From: Pectinophora gossypiella
Taxonomy: Eukaryota > Arthropoda > Insecta > Lepidoptera > Gelechiidae
Assembly (NCBI RefSeq): GCF_024362695.1
Contig: NC_065408.1
Span: forward strand, 10,354,001-10,418,000
Direction of reading: 5' to 3'
Length of the DNA: 64,000 nucleotides
In this document: in pieces, positions 23,469-35,383 of the stretch
How positions within the stretch are numbered: the first letter of the stretch is position 1
Layout of the letters: each line of letters begins with the position of its first letter
The notes under the pieces: model-generated
The model's input: only the letters and a program-made list of their open reading frames with translations
The model's database searches: none
Told to the model about the DNA's origin: nothing
Made by a program: the position numbers and the translations under genes

Positions 23469-25741
23469 GTATAGCAATATTATATTCCAGTTGTTATATT
23501 TGACAACTGGATAGAGTTAAGTTTCTACAATGGGACAATAATATTCACACTACCCGGGTGAATTCACCATATGTACATTGTACACGATAGTAGTAATCGT
23601 GGTGGGGATCTTATCTGGAATTAGCATTTATATTGGCCAGGCCGCGTCCTGCACCGTACGTCATCCCGTATCTGTCCCTGACAACGGCCATCCCAGGCGT
23701 AATGCGGACGGAAAACATGAAAAAATATCCTCGCCGCCACGCTTACCGTGCCAAATGTATAAAACATTAATTGCCTATTCTGAAACTTCTCTTTGAGGTC
23801 ACTTTTTACTTATTCTTCCTCAACTCCTAAACGACTTTTCCTTATAGTTACATATTTTTCCCGAAATTGTATTGTGACGTGAAATTTATCCATCGTTAAA
23901 AGCGACGCCCTTGGGAACAAAGGCATTCATATTATATTTGTTTTAAAATATTTTTAACGTAGTTCAAAGTGTGTTTGGTGGATATCAATAATAATAGAAT
24001 TTTAAAACAATTTAAACAGCATAGCTAAATCAATATTATTTTGTACACAACTAGCACGCAATTTGATTGTTAGTCACTTAACCATATCATATTGTGAGAA
24101 CTCAATTTGTATAATCTTCTGATGTCGACGCGATGCTATTAGTTAGTTTCGTCTTTATCAAGAACACGCAAGCCGCTTAACATACAAATAGGGTACCTAA
24201 TAGCGGTGGTGCCTAGGCTGAAAATAGATAATGCAATCCTGGAAAAAAACTTGAGCTTGGAGTGGGGAGTATGACGTAAGCACGCTACCCTACCTACGCG
24301 ATCACGTGGCTGTGGCAGGCGTTTCGGTACAAATCTACATAACAGTACCTACTGAAGGCTTATGGATGTAACATAACCGCATCCCTTCCGATTTACACCC
24401 GGCATTGTGGTTGCCTTTACGAGACAGCTTTGATTACGTACGCTTCAATTGTTTAACTCGAAATGTTGGTTTTTCGTTGAAATAATTTTTAGCCTTCGAT
24501 CGATTGAGCTTAATTTTAAGATTTTAAGCCATCTATGCCACAGCGTTGATCCTGTTTATTGAGGGCTATTAGTCTTAACCCAAACTCAGGCGTAACCTAA
24601 ACTTGAAAATCGTCAGACGCCGATTGCAAACTCGAAAGATAAATCACACACTCGTATTATAGATACCTATTATATTACAATTTATATTTTTGTAATAATG
24701 TCTCTGAATAGGTAGAAAACACAGACGTAACAAAAAGATTTCGTTCAGTTATCATAAAATCGGTAGTAGTAAATAGTGGAAGAGTTAGGGGATAGAACTA
24801 AATTAGAACTTTGAGTTTCAATAAGCTATCTGGTGATCCTACATTGAAAAAAAAAACAATTTTAGATTAGGTATTATTATTTTAGTCGTATACTTACCTA
24901 CCCTAAATATTCTCTTGTTCCAATATTTTATTATACAATATGTCCCGTTTTTATTATGACAATAAACGTAAAATACTGTACCCGTTGCGTGCATTTGGAC
25001 ATATATCGTGAATTATTATTGCCAGCAAATAAATTGACGTCCTTTTGGACCATGTCATTCGGTTAAAATAATCGCTTTATAGCCATCTGTCAATGTCTAT
25101 AAGTAACTTGTATTGTAATAAACGTAATTTGGATTGATGACTACTTTCTAATCCTAGCAATATTTTTGTTAACAATAAGTCCCACAACTGGGCAGAGGAC
25201 TCCCTTTGTTAATATTTGACGATTGTTAAAAGCCAGTATACGCTGTTCTGCTGCATTGTTTAAACGGGGCAACTGTTTCAAGTGTAAGTAATTCGAAACT
25301 ATTTAGAATACACGCGTAATCTCGCTATAATCAAACGGTTCACAAGATATTTTTAATCGATTTTCTGTAGGCATGCCCTAAATGTTTGTCGCTGTTTGTG
25401 TTGTCAGCACATAACTGTATTATTAACGTAACCTTGTTTGCTGTTTCATTAATTTAAAAGGTCATAAAAGTAAGGCTTGCCGCGACAAGGGTTGCAATAT
25501 ATTAAAATATTGTTGGTTTTTAATTTCAAGCTAAGGGTTGAAGGCTGATTAATGATATACTGAAAAATATATTCCTAAAGATAACAATCTCGTTACAGTA
25601 TTGCTGCCTCCTTAGGCGTTTTATATGCGTAGGAATTTTATTTGGTTTTCGCACGCGACGTCTACACGTTCTGAAGCCTCGTCCGAACTATGCAGTAATC
25701 TTCCAGAGAAGTAAACGAATAAAGTAAAAATAAACTTTAAT
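23469..25741. other. intergenic, no gene recognised
   Basis: No supported gene. A short inverted repeat (CCAGTTGT and ACAACTGG) lies near 23488-23512. The frame at 23578-23796 has a hydrophobic start that looks like a signal peptide but shows no further homology or splice context. Confidence 0.4.
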
Positions 25742-25751
25742 TAGAGCAGGA

Positions 25752-25807
25752 ATTCTATAGTCTCTGCTTACCCCGGTGGGAAATAGGCGTGAGTTTATGT
25801 ATGTATG
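25752..25807 (+). mobile_element. 56-bp RTE-like LINE 3' tail insertion
   Basis: A very short 5'-truncated copy containing only TAGTCTCTGC, CCCCGGTGGGAAATAGGCGT and a TATGTATGTATG tail. It is flanked by perfect 10-bp duplications, TAGAGCAGGA, at 25742-25751 and 25808-25817. The same 3' end is at 46447-46498 (+) and 63868-63912 (-). Confidence 0.85.
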
Positions 25808-26015
25808 TAGAGCAGGACATTCAGTACCAAAATAAAAATCCTGGAATCTCTATGGCAACGCGACGCTAACCGCTTAGATGGACGCAATCTTCCCAAAACT
25901 CTTTGGAGATAAATCTTGAGTTTCCTAAGTGAAAGAGATCATAAATCGCATTTAGTTCCAAGATTGAGATAGATAGATGTGTACAGAAAGAACTTGAGTA
26001 ACTTGACAAACTTAC

Positions 26016-26196
26016 CGAATACGCTTCATACGGATTATCGACGTCCGGAGAGCGTCCCGCCAAATTGACGCGATCACCGAGGAGCCGAATACACGCATCA
26101 CACGAACAGTGAAGTCGCGATCGATACACAGGACCGTCCGCACAGAGCGCGGCTGCACGCCGCACGCCGTGCATCCGACGCTTCCACACCACATAT
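26016..26196 (-). other. possible minus-strand leader exon
   Basis: A GC-richer block that ends in a good donor on the minus strand (TTCG then GTAAGTTTG, junction at 26016). Two overlapping frames are open but neither resembles a known protein. It could be a 5' untranslated first exon of a gene running leftwards. No partner exon was found in the window. Confidence 0.2.
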
Positions 26197-29100
26197 TAAT
26201 CTCAAGTTATTATTTTACACGTCCACTCATGAGAAAAGCAACTTGAGACGACCGCAACGTTCGAAACCTTAATACTTCCCTTCGCTGCAAATATTAGGTG
26301 ACAGTCGACGAGCTGATCAAATACCTCCCGAGTAAATTGAATTTGCACAGCTTTGTTACTGGTGAATAAAAAGCAGCCTATTTGAAAAATTAACAGGATA
26401 AAACTGAAATTTCTGAATATTTAACTGATGATATTGTTTAAATGTAACGGCACAACAACCACCAAAACTTTGCAACGCGTCAAGCGAGCACCAACACAAA
26501 TATGAACAATATGGGGACAGGAACAGGAGTCGCGTAATAATAAGAGTACTCGCGTGGGGATGGTACGGAGGGTGCATTGTGCACCGGCGAATTTCGGAAG
26601 GGCCCGCTCAAAAAGCCCTTGTTTGTTCCCCCTACACTTGCGCAAGATGGGAACCAGTTTTGATTTTTGTGAATCGCCCGAGGAGTTAGCCCGTTAGCGA
26701 GGGGTCTTTCCACGCCCCGTACTTAGACACCGGTTGCTTGAATGTTAAAACCCAAATCCAAAAACCAGATAAGAGTCTCGCTAAAAGGTTTTGTTCGATG
26801 GTACAATGAAATATCAAACTACTAAACTAAGCGTCAAAAGAACCAAATAAAATAAAGAAGAAAAAATAAGCAGAAACACACAAGAAGGATCTAGTTAATG
26901 AAGTATCAAATTAATCCATATTAAAAATCCACAAAGTGAAACACCATATTTTGTTTTTATTAATCAGCCTTAATATAGTATCGATGTGTACCAATAATTA
27001 TCTAGGTACGTGTATGTCTTGATGTTAAAATTATTCAGTAGGTATTTACATAATTTCACTGGCATTTTTACTTCTACGGTATATAATAACATTATTGTCA
27101 ACGACGCAGCTGAATATTTATATAATTTAGCGTTCATAATAAATTAAAACTTAATTTACCTACTTAACATTTAAAAGTGTATATTTTATTCTATGCAAGG
27201 ATAAGCTAATTCAATTTAATGTACCATACCATATTCCCAATCAGTCTATTTCAACCTGAAAGAATAATTTTTGTTATATGTAGCTAGAAATTATGTTCCC
27301 TACAATCTATAATAAGAAAATAAGCAATTAGGTATTTGAAATATTTTTCATCTAATCGTGAACGCAAGAGGAAACAATGTCAACGATGTGAACAGTCTAT
27401 ACAATACACCTTTGATCATTTATTCCACCGTAACAATTAAACTAATGATACTTATACCTAGTAATAGTCGCTAAAACATAAGGAAAATTTCCGAACGAAG
27501 TGTTTAGTATCATTATAAGCCAGTAGATGGCGTAGTAGCTGAGCTTTGCCGTCTCGCCGAGCGCTGCGCTACTGTATCGATTTTACGAAGTCTTGTCAGT
27601 ATTTACACGGGTAAAAAATCTACTCAGTAAATACACGCTGTTTTAAATTATAAAACTCAAAATAAGGTGCAGATATATGAGCTATAACAACTAATATATT
27701 CATATTCGTTAAAACAACTTCTATTACGAGAAAAAGCTGTTTTATCGAACATAACGTATACACGGCGTTTAACACTGGCAACACCCAAATGTCTATGAAT
27801 TTGACCCCGAGGCTCGTGTCCCGAGCAGAAGGAGAGTGTGGCGTAGGCCCTTCGTTTTTGATCTTCATCTCGTTAAAAATTGTGTAAAATGGGCACATAA
27901 TAGGTAAATAAATTCTTGTTTAACGTTTCGGGTAATCAATTTGCGCCTACTTCATGTTAGAACTTTTCACTGGCATAATTATCCGTCGGGGCTAGCACGT
28001 ATGAGCTACTACTAAGAATATCGCTCAAAGTCGTTCTGTGATCATTTTTTGTTGTATAATTTAATTTCAGTGTTATTTTTAAATTAATGATTGTGATATT
28101 GTCAACTCAAAATGGATCGTGTGGTACGGATATAGAATCGAATATATTAAGTGTTAAATTAAATGCCCTCGGGTTTTTGGTGAATGTGTTGAGACAATGG
28201 TGTATCGATTATTTTGCGCTAACGAAATGTCATCCCGGTGCCGTAGTGTTAATATTAGAAGTCTATGTTTGTGACTACGATTACTATTGTCTAGGCATCT
28301 ACGCGTTTTATATTGAGCTTGCAAAACTCCAATTTAGAATGAGTGACCAAAATAGTGACGAAGATTTTCATTCGGATAAATATTATACGCTCTTGACAAT
28401 ATCTATTTTTTGAGCATTTCGTAACTGGAATATATGTTAGGCAGTGGCCGTTGAAAATATAAATAGCTTCATAAGTGTTTAATAATATACCAAACAGAAA
28501 AACAAGTTAAACGTTGTTGTGTGTGTAAAAGAGACTGCATTTATCAAGAATATAAAACTAATCTAAAACTTATTATAGGTGACTTTTATACGTCGCGGTA
28601 TCCAATCTAAAAATGTCTCAGTGATGATCAAAGTAATCCCATCTAAAAGCTTCAGAAAACAATTCCTCGCGTACTTTGTCTCACTTTCATAATTTTACTG
28701 TGTTTATACGGAATTTTATTTATAGCATAATTTCTCGAGTCATTTAGGCCAAGCATTTGATCGCGTTTTTATGTTTTCCGGATTCTATTAAAGACAAACA
28801 AATATAAAGGCTAGACTAACTCTACCAATGTTATGTGTTATAAATTTAAGAAACTGATAAATTCACGACAGACAGTATTTTAAACCGCATCTTAATAAGC
28901 CAGATCAGAATAAGGCTTTCTCATAAACGTGTTAATACATCGTAACTAAAAGGCTTCACTCGAAGACCTTAAAGCTTTATTTTAACTATTCAAATCCGCA
29001 ACGAAAATCTGGTGTCAGGGTGCGACCTCATTTTGCAGACGCTCACTAGAACGATGTTACATAGCTATCATGAAAGCAATCACTATTATTGTCTCAATTT

Positions 29101-29298
29101 GTTCAGTGATCAATCAGTCAATTTCTGTAATGTCAATAGCAATTGTCTCCTCTTAAATTATAAAATTTTAAATTGGTACTGCAATGACGATTACGCGACT
29201 TCACAATTATTCCGAGTGCGATACAAATACCACTCATCTCACTCATGACAAAATTGCAAGTTAAGAGATTAATTTTTCGAATGTTTTGCTTGTTTCAG
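26197..29298. other. upstream region of CaMKII, no coding exon supported
   Basis: Contains GC-richer patches at 26510-26720 and 27525-27580 that might be promoters or leader exons. The frames on the minus strand at 26356-26713 overlap in three phases and are unlikely to be genes. The frame at 28087-28413 is Tyr/Leu-rich with no domain. A splice-acceptor-like TTGCTTGTTTCAG ends at 29298, so a spliced 5' leader for CaMKII is possible. Confidence 0.4.
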
Positions 29299-29388
29299 TT
29301 ACTTGCCGGAACAGTAAATACTTGTGCTCAAAATTTACGAAGCTAGTTGTCTGTTTAAAGCTGATAACGTAAGTACATTGTGTTAATA

Positions 29389-30921
29389 ATGGCTAACCCA
29401 AATCGAGATGGTGTTAGTACTCGCTTCTCCGACAATTATGACCTAAAAGAAGAACTAGGAAAAGGAGCTTTTTCAATAGTGAGACGCGCTGTTCAGAAAT
29501 CGACTGGATATGAATTTGCTGCCAAAATTATCAATACTAAAAAACTCTCAGCTAGAGATTTCCAAAAACTGGAAAGGGAAGCTCGAATTTGTCGAAAGCT
29601 GCAACACCCTAACATTGTGAGACTGCACGACTCTATCCAAGAAGAACATTTCCACTACCTCGTATTCGATCTGGTAACTGGTGGAGAATTATTTGAAGAC
29701 ATTGTAGCGCGAGAATTTTATTCTGAAGCGGATGCATCACACTGTATACAGCAAATATTGGAATCAGTCCATCACTGCCACCATAATGGAGTTGTGCATA
29801 GAGATTTAAAGCCTGAAAATCTGTTACTGGCTAGCAAAGCTAAAGGAGCTGCTGTGAAACTTGCAGATTTTGGATTGGCTATTGAGGTTCAGGGGGATCA
29901 ACAAGCATGGTTTGGATTCGCTGGTACCCCTGGCTATCTATCTCCAGAAGTACTTAAAAAGGAACCATATGGTAAACCTGTGGATATTTGGGCGTGTGGC
30001 GTAATTTTGTATATTTTGCTGGTGGGCTACCCACCATTTTGGGATGAAGACCAACATCGATTGTACGGTCAGATTAAAGCTGGAGCATACGACTATCCAT
30101 CGCCAGAATGGGACACCGTAACGCCGGAAGCTAAGAGTCTCATCAACCAAATGTTGACTGTAAATCCTAGCAAGAGAATTACAGCTTCTGAAGCTCTGAA
30201 ACACCCATGGATCTGTCACCGTGAGCGTGTTGCATCCATGATGCACAGGCAAGAGACTGTAGATTGCTTGAAGAAATTCAATGCGCGTCGCAAACTGAAA
30301 GGCGCTATTCTAACTACTATGCTAGCCACGCGAAATTTTTCTGGCAAGTCCATGGTTAATAAGAAGGGCGATGGGTCACAAGTGAAGGAATCAACTGACA
30401 GTAGTACGACATTGGAAGATGACGATTTGGATAAGGACAAGAAAGGTGTCGATCGAGCGTGCACCGTTATCTCTAAAGAGCATGATGAAGAGAGCCTCTC
30501 GAAAGCAGATTCTTTTGGAAAAGCTCGTGGCGATAGCAACGCTTCACTTCGCCGAGCTGAAGTTATTAAAGTCACGGAGGTGCTCATAGACGCTATCAAT
30601 AATGGCGACTATGACACTTATTCCAAGTTATGTGATCCTAACGTGACTGCGTTTGATCCTGACGCATTAGGTAATTTGGTGGAGGGTGTAGAATTTCACA
30701 AATTCTTCATTGATAATACCCCTACTCATGTCAAAACTAATACAACCATTCTTAATCCTCGAGTTCACCTCCTCGGCGATGATGTAGCTGTAATAGCATA
30801 TGTTTGTGTGACACAAAGTGTTGATGCGGAAGGGCGACGAGCTACGCACCAGTCTCAAGAAACTCGCATATGGCACAAACGCCACAACAAGTGGACAGCT
30901 GTTCACTTCCATCGCTCCTAA
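29389..30921 (+). CDS. CaMKII: CaMKII, intronless full-length copy
   Basis: Calcium/calmodulin-dependent Ser/Thr kinase II, 510 residues in one exon. Kinase domain about 17-275: GKGAFSIV loop 24-31, Lys46, HRDLKPEN with catalytic Asp139, DFG 160-162, SPE 185-187. Autoregulatory segment: MHRQETVDC with Thr290 (the Thr286/287 equivalent), calmodulin-binding region about 294-315, inhibitory Thr309/310. A variable linker (about 319-385) is followed by the hub domain (about 386-510) ending VHFHRS, which assembles dodecamers. All key residues are intact. Start: ATG 29389 in AATAATGGC; an in-frame GTG at 29380 is not credible. Insect CaMKII is normally multi-exon with alternative linkers, so an uninterrupted copy with the long linker suggests a retrogene. 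The hub is more divergent than the kinase. The acceptor-like site at 29298 hints at an upstream leader exon. Confidence 0.96.
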   Translation: MANPNRDGVSTRFSDNYDLKEELGKGAFSIVRRAVQKSTGYEFAAKIINTKKLSARDFQKLEREARICRKLQHPNIVRLHDSIQEEHFHYLVFDLVTGGELFEDIVAREFYSEADASHCIQQILESVHHCHHNGVVHRDLKPENLLLASKAKGAAVKLADFGLAIEVQGDQQAWFGFAGTPGYLSPEVLKKEPYGKPVDIWACGVILYILLVGYPPFWDEDQHRLYGQIKAGAYDYPSPEWDTVTPEAKSLINQMLTVNPSKRITASEALKHPWICHRERVASMMHRQETVDCLKKFNARRKLKGAILTTMLATRNFSGKSMVNKKGDGSQVKESTDSSTTLEDDDLDKDKKGVDRACTVISKEHDEESLSKADSFGKARGDSNASLRRAEVIKVTEVLIDAINNGDYDTYSKLCDPNVTAFDPDALGNLVEGVEFHKFFIDNTPTHVKTNTTILNPRVHLLGDDVAVIAYVCVTQSVDAEGRRATHQSQETRIWHKRHNKWTAVHFHRS

Positions 30922-33900
30922 CTAGTCCCTTCTTCAAAGATGTCCCCGATGCCAAAGGATTATGGTCTCAAAGAGCAAACTGTTTGTAATGGTTTCACCG
31001 TTTCAAATGTAACAACTTCTGAAAGCATTACCTAAATACAGAGACCACACAACAGCTCCTTCGGCAACGACTTAAAATATAAAAGTTTAATATCCAATTC
31101 TGCTATGAAAATTACACGAATTTTATTAGAAATTCTTTGTAATCTCAAGGAATTAAGTTAATTACGTATAGGTAAATGTTACTCTACACAAATGTAAGCA
31201 ATTCAAATATTACTTCTCATTCTGTAAAAGTCACTTACAAAGAGTCCTATCGTAAAAGCAACCGTGTGGCTAAAATGTGATACCGTTAAAATATCCAATG
31301 CTTCGTGCTAGTTATTGTATTAGTGTGAAAACCTGATCTCGGCCACAATCGAAAATTGTCAACGAAACGAGCCAAATGTTGCTGATCAACAAATTAAGAA
31401 ATCTCAAACAGATCTGATGAATAATCTACGTTGTAAGTCGTACCTACCTATATAAAATCAGCAAAACTTTTCAAGTTTAGAATTATTAGCACATTTCTCA
31501 GTAAGTCTCTCTACATTTTTAACTATGAATGTTTTGTCGTGCTTAAAAATGGTGTTCTATTTGTTATCAAATACCTAGTTAGTAAGATTTAAGTAACTAA
31601 TGATGCAGTTATTGGCACTACGCATCCACAGTGAGAGAGGACTTCGAGTAGTTGGTTAAAATAACTTTTTACTATATTATACTGAGTTAGAATTCCTAGT
31701 GCGGATTTATTGTTAACGTTTTAAATATTTTAAGTAAATTATATCAATTTTGTCAATTTTAGGGTTTAGTGTGGTAATATTGTTCTGCTTTTGCTTTTAT
31801 AAACACATTACTTACAAGTTTGTTGGCAGGATTGTTTGAAGAACTTTTTTAATCTGATTTCATTAGAAATGTTCATTTAGTATGTTCGAACTTTCACCTG
31901 AAACAATACGTTGCGATACCTAGCTGATAATCTAAAGTGATAACTGTGCAAGAGAAGGGTCTGCTAGTTGGTTTTGTACTAAGATAAGAGGAGCTTTGTC
32001 AACAGTGATATTAATATGTAATGTAAAGTGTTTTTTGCACAGTTTCACTTACGAAACGTGCTGTAACATTGGATCTACCTATATCTCTAAGTCTGCAGTA
32101 ATTTCAGTATTTTCTAGAAATATAATTAGATGTAAATGACATTTAACCACGTTTTTACAATTTTGTAACATATTTTAGTATAGTTAGCAAAACTTAATTC
32201 ATACAAATCAAAGAGTTGGAATTGTAATTATAAAAAATGCATTGCATAATAATTAATACCTACTTATTATAGGTAATCATGGTGATATTTTCACTGTATC
32301 CAGAGTACATAGTTGTGCCATTATCATTGAAATTAGTGCCAATAACTGTAGAAATAAAAAATGTATTCTAGTCTTTATTGTTACGCATATTTAGTATTTA
32401 ATCAACGTTTTTAAAATTAATTTTAAACATATACATATATAGGAACTTACATTGTGTACATAGATATTGATTTGCACACTGCATGTTTAAGAGTGTCGTC
32501 TTCAAGATTAGCTATATTTAAACATACTTTCTTTGAAGATGTTTATAAAAGTTCGTTACCTAGATGACATTGAATTAATTTATTTACTTCTGTTATTTTT
32601 TGGCTCTCCGATATATAGTAATTTAATATTTCACAGATACGTGTTTGTTGGGGCAGAGCCCAGTATACACTTTTAGGGTACCTTATAAATGAGCTCTGGT
32701 CCTGTTTCGGCGCTGGTAAAGAACCGCCACGTCGAATTCATCTAGTTAGATTTTCACTTAAATTTTATAGGTACTTTACTGATTACCATCTCAAGTATGT
32801 AGGTCTAGAGTTTGATGGATTAAATAAGTACCCTTTTTAAATGAAAAGAGTCACAAAAGCTAATGCTTTGTGTATGTTTCTATATCCTAACTGAATGGTG
32901 AAATAAACATTTGTGTTTTCTTTTCCCTCTACTATACTTTTTCCACTATTGCCTACAGTTTAATAATGTACCTTTGATGTTAGTTATTCCAAACTTTGCC
33001 TACTTAGGTACTCGTAATATTGTAGTCATAAATTGTTATACATAAAATCCTTTAGATTTTTCTATGTCCAAAACATATCCAAGTCACCCATTTTTCCCGC
33101 CAACCGAGTTAGCAATACATTTTTGCATAAAAATATATTATCTCTTCCAGAAATCTATAGGTACCTACATCCTCAGATATAAAAATAAAAACCCTGTAGT
33201 CTTCCCGCCAGTATTCCAAATACCACAGTTAAAGGGATAGCCAATCTACAATTAAAGGTTTCAAGTATTCTATTCTTCTTTAAAATTTTAATAGCTCTCC
33301 GCAAGATGTTATTATAATGCACATTTACCTGTTCGCATGCATTTGTCTCACTGGCTTTTACATTAAGGGGGGCTGTTTTGAATATTGTCATATCTTGTAT
33401 TGGCTGCATTTTTATTAAACTTTCTATAAATACTTTTATGAATTTAAATTATTTTTAAATTACAAATCTAAATGTACTTAAATGATAACATGAGGTTACC
33501 ATTTGGAGGCACATGAGTGTTCAATCAATGCACATGAATACCATTTTTCGACTAGAATGTGCTGCAAATGGTTTTGTGGGGTCATACTTAGATGAATACA
33601 ATGTACAACATGGGTGCAGTGCAATATGGTAACAAGACCTGTCACAGATACCTTACATATATTATAAAATAAAGAGCATAATAATATGTTGTATAATTTT
33701 AAAAACTTTATTATTGTAGTTTTACTTACAGGTACTTTTTCATAGTGTAAAATTTTGACCATTCAGCTAGATAGTAATAACTTGTGTTGAATATTTTATC
33801 TAAAGGAGAACATGTTATGTGTTAGGGCAATTGCTTCATAATCCAATTAAGCATTGTATTCAAGTCATTATTAGGGTGTAATATTGAGCAAAGTTAGACA

Positions 33901-34187
33901 GGATTAAAATCGTCATTGCACCCTTGCCTAGATATGTGATTGAGATTAATTTGTATGTTATAGTCAAAGTTATTACCAAAGTATTTCGTACCTTTCAATG
34001 CACCATGGAGTTTGTTTAGAATTTGCTGTTTATTATGAATGCTAAGTTTGTAGAATAATTTTCAAATGTGAAAGTGTAGGTGTATTATAAAATTGTCAGT
34101 ATATTTGTATTCAACATAATTTCTTGAACCTCTGCATTGCCGATTATCATGTAACATCTCTAAAATAAAGTTCTTTTGATCTAAAAT
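30922..34187 (+). other. CaMKII 3' untranslated region and alternative ends
   Basis: AT-rich, no coding sequence supported on either strand. Three AATAAA signals are in a credible setting: 32353-32358, 32902-32907 (followed by a GT-rich tract) and 34164-34169. The transcript end is therefore uncertain; the last signal meets the torsin-like gene's terminator. Confidence 0.5.
32902..32907 (+). terminator. AATAAA polyadenylation signal, CaMKII candidate
   Basis: AATAAA followed within 5-15 bp by TTTGTGTTTTCTTTT, a typical GT/T-rich downstream element. Confidence 0.5.
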
Positions 34188-34198
34188 AGCATTTTATT
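34164..34198. terminator. facing polyadenylation signals
   Basis: AATAAA on the plus strand (34164-34169) and AATAAA on the minus strand (34198-34193) face each other 23 bp apart. The minus signal serves the torsin-like gene, about 130 bp past its stop. The plus signal is a candidate distal end for CaMKII. Cleavage about 20 bp downstream of each would make the transcripts overlap. Confidence 0.55.
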
Positions 34199-34327
34199 GT
34201 CATCAACAACAATTCATACAAATACAATATTTAACTACATTGCAATCAACAAATCTAAACTACATAATTTCAATAACTACAAAACTATAGGCAAGAAGAA
34301 CTATGTAATATAAAAACATACCTCTTT

Positions 34328-35383
34328 TTAAATTACATTCAAAACTCTAATTTTTGTGTAAACTCCTTTACAGCCGTCAAGTGTCACATCAAAATTCTTT
34401 AAAATATTTCTCATTTCTTGTTCACTCACTTTCCTGTCCCCCAGTTCCTTCTCAACACATTTCCTCAAATGTCCCTCAGTTAATGGTTCAAACTTAATAA
34501 ATTGTTTCTCAGCCTTAACATCACTAAAACTGTCTTCTAATTCCAAATGAAATAAGTTGTCACATGTTTTTACAAAATTCTTATCAATTGTGTCACAATT
34601 GTAAACCAGTAAAATTGTGATATTCTTTTTGAGACTCTCACTTTTTTCTATAATTTTCTTGACAAGTGGTGTGATATGCATATCATTTTTTGTTAAATCA
34701 TCAACAATTATTAAAGAACTCTTGCATATTGTCAAACCAAGCATCAATTCTGGTGAGAACGTATTTGCAAAACTGGGCATTGTGTAATGGTAAACATTGG
34801 CTGAATTCGTTACATTTTGTAAAATTAATGATGTAGTAAATGTTTTGCCAACTCCAGTGCCTCCATATAAAAACATAATTTTAGTACTAACTTTATTATC
34901 AAATGTCTCTATGATATGATTCACAGCAGCATACTGGCCAAAGAGATTTTCCATAAGGACTTTTCTCAAGTTCTCTGTATCCATTTCTTCAGTACATTTA
35001 AAATTGGCTATTTGGTAAATAAATATAAACAATGTTAAACTTAGTACTCCTGATAACAAAGCCTTTAATTTAGAAGTAGGCTTTTTCTTCTTAAGATGTT
35101 CCATCTTGATGTGGTATTTTTTTATAGTAGTTCTTGGTCTCACGTTGACTTTGTCTATATCCTGAACTTTCTTGGGACTTTCAGACCTTTGACGAAATTG
35201 GTAGCTTTGTCGCGACCTAAAACTTGGTGCAATAGGACTTATTTTCTTAATGGTCCTAAAAAATGAATCTTCACTGGTGCTATCTTTGTCAGATATGGTG
35301 GTAGAAATATCCATTTTAGAAACAGAGCTGTTGGCACTGCGGTCTACATCCATGGGTTCTAAAGATGTATTCTGGTCATCCAT
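34328..35383 (-). CDS. torsin-family (TOR4A-like) AAA+ ATPase
   Basis: 351 residues in one exon. A Ser-rich and basic N-terminal part (1-106) is followed by one membrane helix (about 107-127) and a torsin-type AAA+ domain with LRKVLMENLFGQ (139-150), Walker A GGTGVGKT (174-181), Walker B position SLIIVDDL (223-230) and the torsin sensor-II motif GCK (337-339). Torsins act in the ER and nuclear-envelope lumen; a long N-terminal arm plus a membrane anchor is the TOR4A-like arrangement, so a type II protein is likely. Odd points: Walker A ends GKT where classical torsins have GKN, and the Walker B Glu is Asp (VDD), which may weaken hydrolysis. Start: ATG 35383; the frame extends upstream only from a TTG. 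The membership is clear; the subfamily is inferred. Confidence 0.8.
   Translation of the reverse strand: MDDQNTSLEPMDVDRSANSSVSKMDISTTISDKDSTSEDSFFRTIKKISPIAPSFRSRQSYQFRQRSESPKKVQDIDKVNVRPRTTIKKYHIKMEHLKKKKPTSKLKALLSGVLSLTLFIFIYQIANFKCTEEMDTENLRKVLMENLFGQYAAVNHIIETFDNKVSTKIMFLYGGTGVGKTFTTSLILQNVTNSANVYHYTMPSFANTFSPELMLGLTICKSSLIIVDDLTKNDMHITPLVKKIIEKSESLKKNITILLVYNCDTIDKNFVKTCDNLFHLELEDSFSDVKAEKQFIKFEPLTEGHLRKCVEKELGDRKVSEQEMRNILKNFDVTLDGCKGVYTKIRVLNVI

Noticed and set aside
26356..26713. Three overlapping minus-strand frames
   Set aside because: They occupy different phases of the same GC-richer DNA and no domain is visible; more likely promoter sequence.
27521..27545. CTCF-like motif CCAGTAGATGGCGTAG
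   Set aside because: Only a partial match to the consensus; a single short site cannot be supported from sequence alone.
28087..28413. 108-codon plus-strand frame upstream of CaMKII
   Set aside because: Tyr/Leu-rich, no recognisable domain, and no good splice link to the kinase.
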